Below, piece after piece: positions 51,100 to 59,299 of a stretch of 64,000 nt of DNA (its first letter is position 1; each line of letters opens with the position of its first letter). A program made the translations under genes and the position numbers. The DNA comes from Bacteroides sp. Its GTDB lineage: Bacteria > Bacteroidota > Bacteroidia > Bacteroidales > Bacteroidaceae. The stretch spans positions 248,001 through 312,000 of the forward strand of contig NZ_JAQVBV010000002.1 in the NCBI RefSeq assembly GCF_028690125.1, given 5' to 3'. Below the pieces are notes generated by a model. The model did not search any database, was not told the DNA's origin, and saw only the letters and a list, made by a program, of their open reading frames with translations.

Positions 51100-53958
51100 A
51101 TGAAACATTTATTACGTGGATTATTTATTGCAGTCTTAGCAATATGCTGTAACTTCCAATTTGTACTTGCACAGCCCATGCAGGTACTGCCCGTGGACAA
51201 AGATGTCCGCATCGGTAAACTGGACAATGGGTTAACTTATTACATTCGCCATAACGCACTGCCCGAAAAGCGTGCAGAATTTTACATTGCGCAAAAGGTA
51301 GGTTCTATCCTGGAAGAGCCACAGCAACGTGGTCTCGCACACTTCCTTGAACATATGGCATTTAACGGAACTACTAATTTCCCAGGTAATGAGAAAGGAT
51401 TAGGTATCATCCCTTGGTGTGAAACCAAAGGTATCAAATTCGGTACAAACTTAAATGCATATACCAGTGTTGATCAAACTGTTTACAACATCAGCAATGT
51501 TCCTACTGAAAATGTAAATGTAGTAGACTCTTGTCTGTTAATTCTGCATGACTGGTCGAATGCTATCAACCTTGCCGATAAGGAAATCGACAAAGAACGT
51601 GGCGTGATCCGTGAAGAATGGAGAAGCCGTAACAGCGGTATGCAACGCATTATGACCAACGCTCTGTCTACCATGTATCCGGACTCAAAATATGCCGACT
51701 GTATGCCTATCGGAAGCCTTGATGTTATCAATAACTTCCCTTATCAGGACATCCGTGATTACTATGCGAAATGGTATCGTCCAGACTTACAAGGTATTAT
51801 CATTGTAGGTGATATCAATGTAGATGAAATCGAAGCTAAACTAAAGAGTATATTTGCCGACGTGAAAGCTCCGGTAAATCCAGTAGAACGTACTTACTAC
51901 CCGGTAGCAGACAATCAGGAACCGTTGATCTACATCGGTACGGATAAGGAAGTAAAAACTCCTTCTTTTAATATCTTCTACAAGCATGAAGCTACACCGG
52001 ATTCAACAAAGAATACCATCAACTATTATGCTACACAGTATATGTTGAATATGGCTATTACAATGTTAAACAACCGTTTGGGAGAACTTATCCAGACCGC
52101 AGAACCTCCTTTCACAAGTGCAAGTGCCGGTTTTGGTGGTTATTTCCTTGCTAAAACAAAAGATGCTTTCACACTGAGCGGAAGCAGCAAATTAGATGGT
52201 ATCGAACTGGCAATGAAAACCGTATTGCAAGAAGCAGAACGCGCACGCCGCTTCGGATTCACTGCTACAGAATATGAACGTGCACGTGCCAACTATCTGC
52301 AAGCAATCGAGTCGGCCTACAATGAACGTGATAAGAGAAAAAGTGGTTCTTTTACAGACGAATATGTAAGTAGTTTCCTTGATAACGAACCGATCCCAGG
52401 TCTGGAATATGAGTGTGCTATCATGAAGCAATTAGCTCCGCAAGTATCAGTGGAGGTTATCAATCAATTGATGGGACAATTGCTTACTGACAACAATCAG
52501 GTAGTTCTGATGGCCGGTCCTGAGAAAGAAGGTATGAAATACCCGACTAAGGAAGAAATTGCAGCTTGGTTGAAAGAAACCAAATCACTCGACGTAAAAC
52601 CGTACGAAGACAAAGTTTCCAATGAACCATTACTTTCAGAAGAACCGAAAGGCGGAACAATCGTTTCTGAACAGAGTGGAGAAATCTACGGATCAACTAA
52701 ATTAGTTCTTTCTAACGGTGTGACTGTATACATCAAACCGACAGATTTCAAAGCAGATCAAATCTTGATGCAAGGTATCAGCTTCGGTGGTACCAGCTTG
52801 TTCCCGGACAATGAGATTCTGGATATCTCTCAGATTAACAGCATAGCAACAGTAGGTGGCCTTGGCAAATTCAATAAAGTAGAGTTGAGCAAAGTTCTTG
52901 CAGGCAAACGTGCTTCTGTAGGTACATCTGTAAGCTCTTTAACTGAAGCTGTTTCAGGAAGCTGCCCTCCGAGAGATTTTGAAACAATGATGCAACTGAC
53001 CTATTTGTCCTTCACTGCTCCCCGTAAAGACGATGAAGCATTCGAATCATACAAAAACCGCCTGAAAGCAGCTTTGCAAAACAAAGATGCTAATCCGATG
53101 AAAGCATTCCAGGATACTGTTTCTCATGTTTTATACGGCAATCATCCGCGTATGTTGGATTTGAAGGAAGAAATGGTTGATAATATCAACTACGACCGTA
53201 TCATCGAAATGTATATGGACCGTTTCAAAGATGCAAGCGACTTTAAATTCTACTTCGTAGGAAACATCAACATTGAAGAAGCTAAGCCTCTGATCGCTAA
53301 ATATTTGGGAGGTCTTCCTGCTATCAATCGTAAAGAAACTTACAGAGATACGAAGATGAATATCCGCAAGGGAGAATATAAGAAAGAGTTTGCTAAGAAA
53401 CAAGAAACTCCGATGGCTACAATCCTATTCTTGTTCAGCGGAAAATGTAAGTACGACTTACGTAACAACATCACTCTCAGCTTCCTTGAACAAGCACTGA
53501 ATATGGTTTATACCGCAGAGATCCGTGAGAAAGAAGGAGGTACTTATGGTGTAAGTTGCGACGGAAGTCTCAGCCAATATCCGAAAGAAGAACTTACTCT
53601 GCAAATTTCATTCCAGACCGATCCTGATCCGGCAAAGAAAGAAAAGTTGGCTAAAATCGTAACTGAACAACTTTACAAAATAGCTAAAGAAGGTCCATCT
53701 GAAGAACATCTACAGAAGATCAAGGAATATATGCTGAAGAACTACAAAGATGCACAGAAAGAAAACAGCTATTGGCTAAGTAACTTGAATGCATACTTCT
53801 ATAGCGGTATCGATTCAACAAAAGGTTATGAAGAACTGATCAATAACATGACAGCAAAAGATGTAAAGGTATTCCTTGACAAGTTGCTGAAACAAAAGAA
53901 TGAAATTGAAATTATCATGACCGTACCTGAAGAAGATATCAAAAAAGCTGATAAATAA
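51100..53958 (+). CDS. secreted M16 family zinc peptidase (second of tandem pair)
   Basis: A 952-residue paralogue of the preceding gene. Signal peptide MKHLLRGLFIAVLAICCNFQFVLA. HxxEH is His81 to His85 in LAHFLEHMAFNGT, with DKERGVIREE as the third ligand region. Differences: an insert (NEKGLGIIPWCETKG) after the active site and a more regular, codon-biased sequence (frequent GGT/CGT/AAC) that suggests high expression. The two may form a heterodimer, as in other bacterial M16B pairs, but here both keep the zinc motif. A DUF5687 permease gene follows after 21 bp. Confidence 0.92.
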   Translation: MKHLLRGLFIAVLAICCNFQFVLAQPMQVLPVDKDVRIGKLDNGLTYYIRHNALPEKRAEFYIAQKVGSILEEPQQRGLAHFLEHMAFNGTTNFPGNEKGLGIIPWCETKGIKFGTNLNAYTSVDQTVYNISNVPTENVNVVDSCLLILHDWSNAINLADKEIDKERGVIREEWRSRNSGMQRIMTNALSTMYPDSKYADCMPIGSLDVINNFPYQDIRDYYAKWYRPDLQGIIIVGDINVDEIEAKLKSIFADVKAPVNPVERTYYPVADNQEPLIYIGTDKEVKTPSFNIFYKHEATPDSTKNTINYYATQYMLNMAITMLNNRLGELIQTAEPPFTSASAGFGGYFLAKTKDAFTLSGSSKLDGIELAMKTVLQEAERARRFGFTATEYERARANYLQAIESAYNERDKRKSGSFTDEYVSSFLDNEPIPGLEYECAIMKQLAPQVSVEVINQLMGQLLTDNNQVVLMAGPEKEGMKYPTKEEIAAWLKETKSLDVKPYEDKVSNEPLLSEEPKGGTIVSEQSGEIYGSTKLVLSNGVTVYIKPTDFKADQILMQGISFGGTSLFPDNEILDISQINSIATVGGLGKFNKVELSKVLAGKRASVGTSVSSLTEAVSGSCPPRDFETMMQLTYLSFTAPRKDDEAFESYKNRLKAALQNKDANPMKAFQDTVSHVLYGNHPRMLDLKEEMVDNINYDRIIEMYMDRFKDASDFKFYFVGNINIEEAKPLIAKYLGGLPAINRKETYRDTKMNIRKGEYKKEFAKKQETPMATILFLFSGKCKYDLRNNITLSFLEQALNMVYTAEIREKEGGTYGVSCDGSLSQYPKEELTLQISFQTDPDPAKKEKLAKIVTEQLYKIAKEGPSEEHLQKIKEYMLKNYKDAQKENSYWLSNLNAYFYSGIDSTKGYEELINNMTAKDVKVFLDKLLKQKNEIEIIMTVPEEDIKKADK

Positions 53959-53979
53959 GAATCTTCAATTATCAATTGT

Positions 53980-55470
53980 ATGATGATATTCAACGAATTA
54001 CGTAAACATGGAAGGCTTGCTGCCAAACGTCATCCGATGTATGAGAAAAATCTGATTGCAAAGATACTCAGCTATGCCATGGGGGTCTTCTGGGCCGGTT
54101 ACCTGGTATTCTTCGGTATAATGTTTGCAACTTCCTTCGCAAATATGATTCCCAATCGGGAACCATATCATGTAATCAATGGATTTGTTCTAGTTATCAT
54201 TCTGGTACTGGATTTCCTGTTACGTATTCCGTTGCAAAAAACACTGACACAGGAGGTAAAGCCTTACCTCCTGCTGCCAGTTAAACGAAACCAAATTATT
54301 GACTTTTTACTTTTACGTTCCGGACTAAGTATATATAACCTGTTCTGGTTTTTCTTCTTCGTCCCTTTTTCCTTCCTCACTATCACAAAATTCTTTGGTG
54401 TATGGAGTGTCATCACCTATCTTATAGGCATTTGGCTTATTATTATTATCAATAACTACTGGTATCTGCTTTGCCGCACACTTATCAACGAACGTATTTG
54501 GTGGATATTACTTCCTGTCATTTTATATGCAGTGATTGGTTATCTGCTCATTATTCCCGACAGTGCCGTATCTTCTTTTATGATGGATATGGGCGACGGA
54601 TTCATTGAAGGGAATATTCTTTATTTTCTCGGTCCGATATTAGTTATAGCTATTTTATGGTTGATAAACCGCCGAGTCATCTTTAGTCTGATCTATGCAG
54701 AATTGGCTAGAACCACCGATTTAAAGATAAAACATGTGTCCGATTATAAATTCTTCGAACGCTATGGAGAAGTAGGTGAATATATGCGTTTGGAACTGAA
54801 ATTGCTTTTGCGTAACCGCAGTTGCAAGGGCTTGTTACGCAGTATTTTCATATTAATCATCATATTTTCCTGCATATTAAGTTTTTCATCTATGTACGAT
54901 GGAAACTTCATGCGTACCTTTATCTATGTATACAATTTCAGCGCATTTGGTATGATCATCCTTACTCGAATCATGTCTTTCGAAGGAAACTACATTGATG
55001 GTCTGATGTCCCGAAAAGACTCTATCCTCAACGTGCTGAAAGCCAAATATTATGTATATAGCATAGGAGAACTCATACCGTTTACATTGATGGTTCCCGC
55101 TATCATAATGGGCAAGCTTTCATTATTGGGAGCATTTGCTTGGTTTTTCTATACCACAGGTCTTATCTATTTTGGTTATTTCCAATTAGCCGTTTACAAT
55201 AAACAAGCGATTCCATTGAATGAGAAGGTTACAAGACGTCAAGGTAGCAGTGCTATACAGACACTTGTTAATTTCTGTTCTTTCGGACTCCCCCTGCTTT
55301 TATACAGTGCATTAAATGTGCTTTTAGGAGAAACAATAACATACATCATACTCTTAATCATCGGTTTGGGGTTTACGCTGACCTCCCCCTACTGGATAAA
55401 AAGTGTATACCACCGTTTTATGGAACGCCGTTATAAGAATATGGAAGGTTTCAGAGATAGCCGCCAATAA
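53980..55470 (+). CDS. DUF5687 family ABC-type permease
   Basis: A 496-residue membrane protein with about 12 hydrophobic segments (e.g. YAMGVFWAGYLVFFGIMF at ~26 and ILLIIGLGFTLTSPYWI near the end). Cytoplasmic loops are rich in Arg/Lys (KPYLLLPVKRNQIIDF). It matches DUF5687, an ABC-2-like permease group in Bacteroidetes. The ATPase gene 41 bp downstream is its likely partner. The substrate is unknown; the neighbouring secreted peptidases suggest peptide or bacteriocin-like export, but that is inference. Confidence 0.87.
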   Translation: MMIFNELRKHGRLAAKRHPMYEKNLIAKILSYAMGVFWAGYLVFFGIMFATSFANMIPNREPYHVINGFVLVIILVLDFLLRIPLQKTLTQEVKPYLLLPVKRNQIIDFLLLRSGLSIYNLFWFFFFVPFSFLTITKFFGVWSVITYLIGIWLIIIINNYWYLLCRTLINERIWWILLPVILYAVIGYLLIIPDSAVSSFMMDMGDGFIEGNILYFLGPILVIAILWLINRRVIFSLIYAELARTTDLKIKHVSDYKFFERYGEVGEYMRLELKLLLRNRSCKGLLRSIFILIIIFSCILSFSSMYDGNFMRTFIYVYNFSAFGMIILTRIMSFEGNYIDGLMSRKDSILNVLKAKYYVYSIGELIPFTLMVPAIIMGKLSLLGAFAWFFYTTGLIYFGYFQLAVYNKQAIPLNEKVTRRQGSSAIQTLVNFCSFGLPLLLYSALNVLLGETITYIILLIIGLGFTLTSPYWIKSVYHRFMERRYKNMEGFRDSRQ

Positions 55471-55510
55471 AAAAATATAAAACTATAACCATTATAAAAT
55501 ATAGAAAACC

Positions 55511-56215
55511 GTGATTAACATTGATCAACTTAAAAAGAACTTCGGTTCAAAGGTAGCCATAGAGATTGAGCACTACGAAATTAATCAAGGTGATATGCTT
55601 GGCCTGGTAGGGAACAATGGTGCCGGTAAAACAACACTTTTCCGATTAATGCTGGACTTACTGAAAACAGACAAAGGAAAAGTAACTATTAACGGAATCG
55701 AAGTCAGCCAAAGTGAAGACTGGAAAAGTTTTACGGGTGCCTTTATTGATGATGGTTTTCTAATCGATTATCTCACTCCGGAAGAGTACTTTTACTTCAT
55801 CGGCAAAATGTACGGATTGAGCAAGGAAGAAGTAAACCAACGCCTTCTCCCCTTCGAACGCCTCATGAATGGAGAAGTACTCGGACAAAAGAAGTTCATC
55901 CGCAACTACTCTGCCGGTAATAAACAAAAGATCGGTATCATTTCGGCAATGCTCCATCATCCGCAGTTGTTAATATTGGACGAACCGTTCAACTTCCTTG
56001 ATCCAAGTTCGCAATCTGTTATCAAACATTTGCTTAAAAAATATAATGAAGAGCAACAAGCAACAATTATTATTTCCAGCCACAATCTGGATCATACGAT
56101 AGATATATGTCCGCGCATTGCATTATTGGAATCCGGTATTATTATCAAAGATCTTATTAACGAAAACAATTCCGCGGAAAAAGAGTTGAAAGATTATTTC
56201 AATGTAGAAGAATAA
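55511..56215 (+). CDS. ABC transporter ATP-binding protein, GTG start
   Basis: A 234-residue ATPase. It begins with GTG (no in-frame ATG precedes the Walker A), giving MINIDQLKKNFGSKVAIEI. Walker A is GLVGNNGAGKTTLFRL (~33), the signature is NYSAGNKQKIGI (SAGNK for SGGQ) and Walker B is PQLLILDEPFNFLD. The degenerate signature fits export systems of the ABC-2 type. It pairs with the DUF5687 permease. Confidence 0.93.
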   Translation: MINIDQLKKNFGSKVAIEIEHYEINQGDMLGLVGNNGAGKTTLFRLMLDLLKTDKGKVTINGIEVSQSEDWKSFTGAFIDDGFLIDYLTPEEYFYFIGKMYGLSKEEVNQRLLPFERLMNGEVLGQKKFIRNYSAGNKQKIGIISAMLHHPQLLILDEPFNFLDPSSQSVIKHLLKKYNEEQQATIIISSHNLDHTIDICPRIALLESGIIIKDLINENNSAEKELKDYFNVEE

Positions 56216-56237
56216 CCCCGATTAACAGCGAAAGACC

Positions 56238-56750
56238 ATGAAAAAACTCATCTTACAATCCATTTTACTATTAGGAGTAATCATTAGTTTTAGTTCCTGC
56301 CGTACTTCCGCTCCCCGTTTGGATTATAAAGCATTGGCAAAAGCCTCTATTCGGCTAGGTGTCGATATCAATCTCGAAGATAATCACAAACTTTATATAG
56401 AATCTGCCGAGTGGATAGGCGTTCCCTATCGTGGCGGAGGTGATTCTAAAAGAGGAACGGATTGTTCGGGACTTACTTATCAGCTATACCGCAAAGTTTA
56501 CCGAACCCAACTTCCAAGAAATACCGAAGACTTGAAAAAAGAGAGTAATAAGGTTAGTAAACGGAATCTCAGGGAAGGTGATCTGGTATTCTTTACCAGC
56601 CGAAACTCCGGAAAAAAAGTGGCCCACGTGGGCATCTATCTGAAAAACGGTAAGTTTATCCACGCCAGCACCAGTAAAGGAGTCATTGTCAGTAATCTGA
56701 ATGAAGACTACTATACCAGACATTGGATGTCTGGGGGAAGAATACAATAA
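56238..56750 (+). CDS. NlpC/P60 family lipoprotein hydrolase
   Basis: A 170-residue lipoprotein (lipobox SFSSC, Cys21). The catalytic triad of a papain-like peptidoglycan endopeptidase is visible: Cys76 in RGTDCSGLTYQLYR, His130 in KVAHVGIYL and His142 in FIHAST. It cleaves cell-wall stem peptides, probably between D-Glu and a diamino acid. It lies 22 bp behind the ABC ATPase, on the same strand, in what may be one unit from the M16 genes onward. Confidence 0.92.
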   Translation: MKKLILQSILLLGVIISFSSCRTSAPRLDYKALAKASIRLGVDINLEDNHKLYIESAEWIGVPYRGGGDSKRGTDCSGLTYQLYRKVYRTQLPRNTEDLKKESNKVSKRNLREGDLVFFTSRNSGKKVAHVGIYLKNGKFIHASTSKGVIVSNLNEDYYTRHWMSGGRIQ

Positions 56751-56776
56751 TCATCAACTTTAAAAGTGTAAGAGTC

Positions 56777-57661
56777 ATGAAAATATTCATTGGAGCAGTA
56801 ATCTTGATATGTGTAGCTCTCAACGCAAATGCACAACTGCTATGGAAAATATCAGGCAAGAACCTTGAAAAGCCTTCTTACATAATAGGTACACATCATT
56901 TAGCTCCACTCAGTATTAAAGATAGCATTGCCGGTCTGCAGAAAGCATTGAACGAAACGCAGCAAGTATATGGAGAATTAAAAATATCAGATACACAAAC
57001 ACCTGCTGCTATGCAGAAAATGCAGAAAATGATGATGACAGAAAGTGATTCGACATTAATGACACTTCTTTCGCCAGCTGATTTTGAGACTGCAAACAAA
57101 TACAGTAAAGAGTACTTAATGATGGATTTACAACAAGTACCTAAACTGAAACCAGCTGCTATACAAAATAACATAATAGTAGTAGCTTATATTAAACACA
57201 TCCGGAACTTTCATCCACAAGAGCAGCTGGACACCTATTTCCAGACTCAGGCTATCCAAAAAGGTAAGAAAGTAGAAGGATTAGAAACAGTAGAGTTCCA
57301 ATTCAACTTACTATTCAATGGCACTTCATTAAAACGTCAGGCACAGTTACTAATGTGTGTGCTCAACAATATGGACGATGAAATAGATGTTTTAAGAAAA
57401 GTGACAGATGCTTATTTAAAACAAGATTTAACTACTATGCTCAGCCTTAGTGAAGAGCGTAAGGGAAATCAGTGCGATCCGCTTCCGGATGAAGATGAAG
57501 CTATGGTTACCAATCGCAATCAGGCGTGGGTTGAGAAACTGGCTAACATCATGAAGGCTGCTCCAACCTTCGTTGCAGTCGGTGCTTTACATCTCCCAGG
57601 CGAAAAAGGAGTGCTAAACTTACTGAAAAAACAAGGATATACAGTAGAACCAGTTAAATAG
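56777..57661 (+). CDS. TraB/GumN family protein
   Basis: A 294-residue secreted protein (signal MKIFIGAVILICVALNANA). TraB/GumN phrases: LLWKISGKNLEKPSYIIGTHHLAP at the mature N-terminus and FVAVGALHLPGEKGVLNLLKKQGYTV at the end. The GTHH and GALHLPG motifs at the two ends are the conserved His-containing signature of the family, thought to form a metal-dependent hydrolase site. I start at ATG 56777 for the signal peptide; the longer frame overlaps the NlpC/P60 gene. Confidence 0.9.
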   Translation: MKIFIGAVILICVALNANAQLLWKISGKNLEKPSYIIGTHHLAPLSIKDSIAGLQKALNETQQVYGELKISDTQTPAAMQKMQKMMMTESDSTLMTLLSPADFETANKYSKEYLMMDLQQVPKLKPAAIQNNIIVVAYIKHIRNFHPQEQLDTYFQTQAIQKGKKVEGLETVEFQFNLLFNGTSLKRQAQLLMCVLNNMDDEIDVLRKVTDAYLKQDLTTMLSLSEERKGNQCDPLPDEDEAMVTNRNQAWVEKLANIMKAAPTFVAVGALHLPGEKGVLNLLKKQGYTVEPVK

Positions 57662-57675
57662 AAATAGGATTTTAT

Positions 57676-57683
57676 TACTTTTG
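57676..57683 (+). promoter_or_regulatory. Bacteroides -7 element of the HAD phosphatase gene, TACTTTTG
   Basis: Exact -7 match, 15 bp before ATG 57699. It excludes the TTG at 57681 as a start. Confidence 0.6.
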
Positions 57684-57698
57684 TCGAAAAGTTTTCCT

Positions 57699-58352
57699 AT
57701 GGATTATAAAACCTACTTATTCGACTTTGACTATACGTTAGCCGATTCTTCACGCGGCATTGTCGCTTGTTTCAGAATAGTGCTTACTCGCCACCAGTAC
57801 ACAAATGTAACCGATGAAGCCATCAAACGGACTATCGGTAAAACGTTGGAAGAATCTTTCAGTATCCTCACCGGTGTTACAGATCCCGAACAATTAACAG
57901 CTTTCCGTCAGGAATACAGAAAAGAAGCGGATATTCACATGAATGCCAATACTCTTCTTTTCCCTGATACACTGTCTACTTTGAAAGAACTTAAAAAACG
58001 GGGAGCCCGCATCGGAATCATTTCTACGAAATACCGTTTCCGGATACTGGATTATCTGAACAATTATCTTCCGGCAGACTTTTTTGATATTGTCGTTGGA
58101 GGTGAAGATGTAAAAGCAGCAAAACCGTCAGCCGAAGGGGTACAGTTTGCTTTAGAACATCTGAAAAGTATTCCGAAAGAAACGTTGTACATCGGAGACA
58201 GCACAGTAGACGCCGAAACAGCCAGAAACGCAGGAGTAGACTTTGCAGCTGTACTCAACGGAATAACAACTGCTGATGAGCTTCGGGCTTACCCCCATCG
58301 AATCATAATGAATTCTCTTTCAGAGTTGCAAAACGTTACTTCTCATTCTTGA
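57699..58352 (+). CDS. HAD family phosphatase (phosphoglycolate phosphatase-like)
   Basis: A 217-residue haloacid-dehalogenase-type phosphatase. Motif I is YLFDFDYTLADSS with the nucleophile Asp; motif II is IGIISTK; motif III is KAAKPSAEG; motif IV is YIGDSTVDAETARNAG. The cap is the small helical type (residues ~17-85), so it resembles Gph, PpaX or a beta-phosphoglucomutase-like enzyme. In motif I the second acidic residue is DYT rather than DGT. The substrate cannot be told from sequence. Confidence 0.9.
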   Translation: MDYKTYLFDFDYTLADSSRGIVACFRIVLTRHQYTNVTDEAIKRTIGKTLEESFSILTGVTDPEQLTAFRQEYRKEADIHMNANTLLFPDTLSTLKELKKRGARIGIISTKYRFRILDYLNNYLPADFFDIVVGGEDVKAAKPSAEGVQFALEHLKSIPKETLYIGDSTVDAETARNAGVDFAAVLNGITTADELRAYPHRIIMNSLSELQNVTSHS

Positions 58353-58436
58353 AGTATCTGACACACCCTTGATTAGAGATGGAAGTCATGCGAGAAAAAA
58401 AGCAAAGAAATACTTGTCACATAGAAATAAAAATAG

Positions 58437-58444
58437 TACTTTTG
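58437..58444 (+). promoter_or_regulatory. Bacteroides promoter of rplU-rpmA, -7 TACTTTTG
   Basis: Exact -7 match with TTG at 58414-58416, 20 bp upstream. It opens an ~85-nt leader before rplU. Confidence 0.7.
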
Positions 58445-58446
58445 TG

Positions 58447-58512
58447 CCCGATTATTCCGCAACGGGTATGACAAAGAGCTCTTTAAGAGATTAAAGACCA
58501 CCCGCCGGAGCT
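58447..58512 (+). promoter_or_regulatory. structured leader of rplU-rpmA, candidate autoregulatory element
   Basis: CGGGT (58463-58467) can pair with ACCCG (58500-58504) and AGCTC (58477-58481) with GAGCT (58508-58512). These pairings interleave, as in a pseudoknot. CCCG (58447-58450) competes for the CGGG part. Ribosomal-protein operons often carry such leaders, but the function here is inferred. Confidence 0.45.
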
Positions 58513-58533
58513 AACTTATACATTTATTATAAG

Positions 58534-58851
58534 ATGTACGCAATTGTAGAAATCAACGGTCAGCAATTTAAAGCAGAAGCTGGTCAAAAGTTGTTCGTTC
58601 ACCACATCGAAGGTGCAGAAAACGGTTCAACAGTAGAATTTGAGAAAGTTCTTTTGGTAGACAAAGATGGAAACGTAACTGTAGGTGTTCCTACCGTAGA
58701 AGGTGCTAAAGTTGTTTGCCAAGTTATTTCTAACTTGGTTAAAGGTGACAAAGTTCTTGTTTTCCACAAGAAAAAAAGAAAAGGTCACAGAAAACTGAAC
58801 GGTCACCGTCAGCAGTTTACTGAATTAACAATCACAGAAGTAGTAGCTTAA
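58534..58851 (+). CDS. rplU: 50S ribosomal protein L21
   Basis: A 105-residue ribosomal protein binding 23S rRNA domain II near L20. The family pattern is complete: [45 protein letters not shown] and the basic C-terminal loop [22 protein letters not shown]. It is first in the classic rplU-rpmA pair, with L27 20 bp downstream. Confidence 0.99.
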   Translation: MYAIVEINGQQFKAEAGQKLFVHHIEGAENGSTVEFEKVLLVDKDGNVTVGVPTVEGAKVVCQVISNLVKGDKVLVFHKKKRKGHRKLNGHRQQFTELTITEVVA

Positions 58852-58871
58852 TCAATTAAAAGTAAGAAGAA

Positions 58872-59135
58872 ATGGCACATAAAAAAGGTGTCGGTAGTTC
58901 TAAGAACGGCCGCGAATCACACAGTAAAAGATTAGGCGTTAAGATATTTGGTGGCGAAGCTTGCAAAGCAGGTAATATTATTATTCGTCAAAGAGGTACT
59001 GAATTCCATCCGGGTGAAAACATCGGTATGGGTAAAGACCACACTCTTTTCGCTTTAGTAGACGGTACAGTAAGTTTCAAAGTAGGTAGAGAAGACAGAA
59101 GATATGTTTCTGTAGTTCCTGCAACTGAAGCATAA
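58872..59135 (+). CDS. rpmA: 50S ribosomal protein L27
   Basis: An 87-residue ribosomal protein reaching the peptidyl transferase centre. It starts [20 protein letters not shown], so no N-terminal prepeptide of the kind cleaved in Firmicutes is present. The remaining pattern, [24 protein letters not shown], is standard. It is cotranscribed with rplU and followed by a strong terminator. Confidence 0.99.
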   Translation: MAHKKGVGSSKNGRESHSKRLGVKIFGGEACKAGNIIIRQRGTEFHPGENIGMGKDHTLFALVDGTVSFKVGREDRRYVSVVPATEA

Positions 59136-59160
59136 TTGTACAACTGAAAATAGTTAAGAA

Positions 59161-59200
59161 AAGGAGATGTAATCCAAGCGATTACATCTCCTTTCTTTTT
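59161..59200 (+). terminator. Rho-independent terminator of rplU-rpmA
   Basis: A perfect 14-bp stem (59161-59174 with 59180-59193), 5-nt loop, then a U-rich tail. It starts 26 bp after the rpmA stop. Confidence 0.95.
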
Positions 59201-59299
59201 CTATTCTCACCTAGAACTCTTACTATCCGAATAATTATAAAATAAGACCGCCTCATCATATTGCTATTTAGAAACGGCCTTTCAAAAAAAAATTATTCT

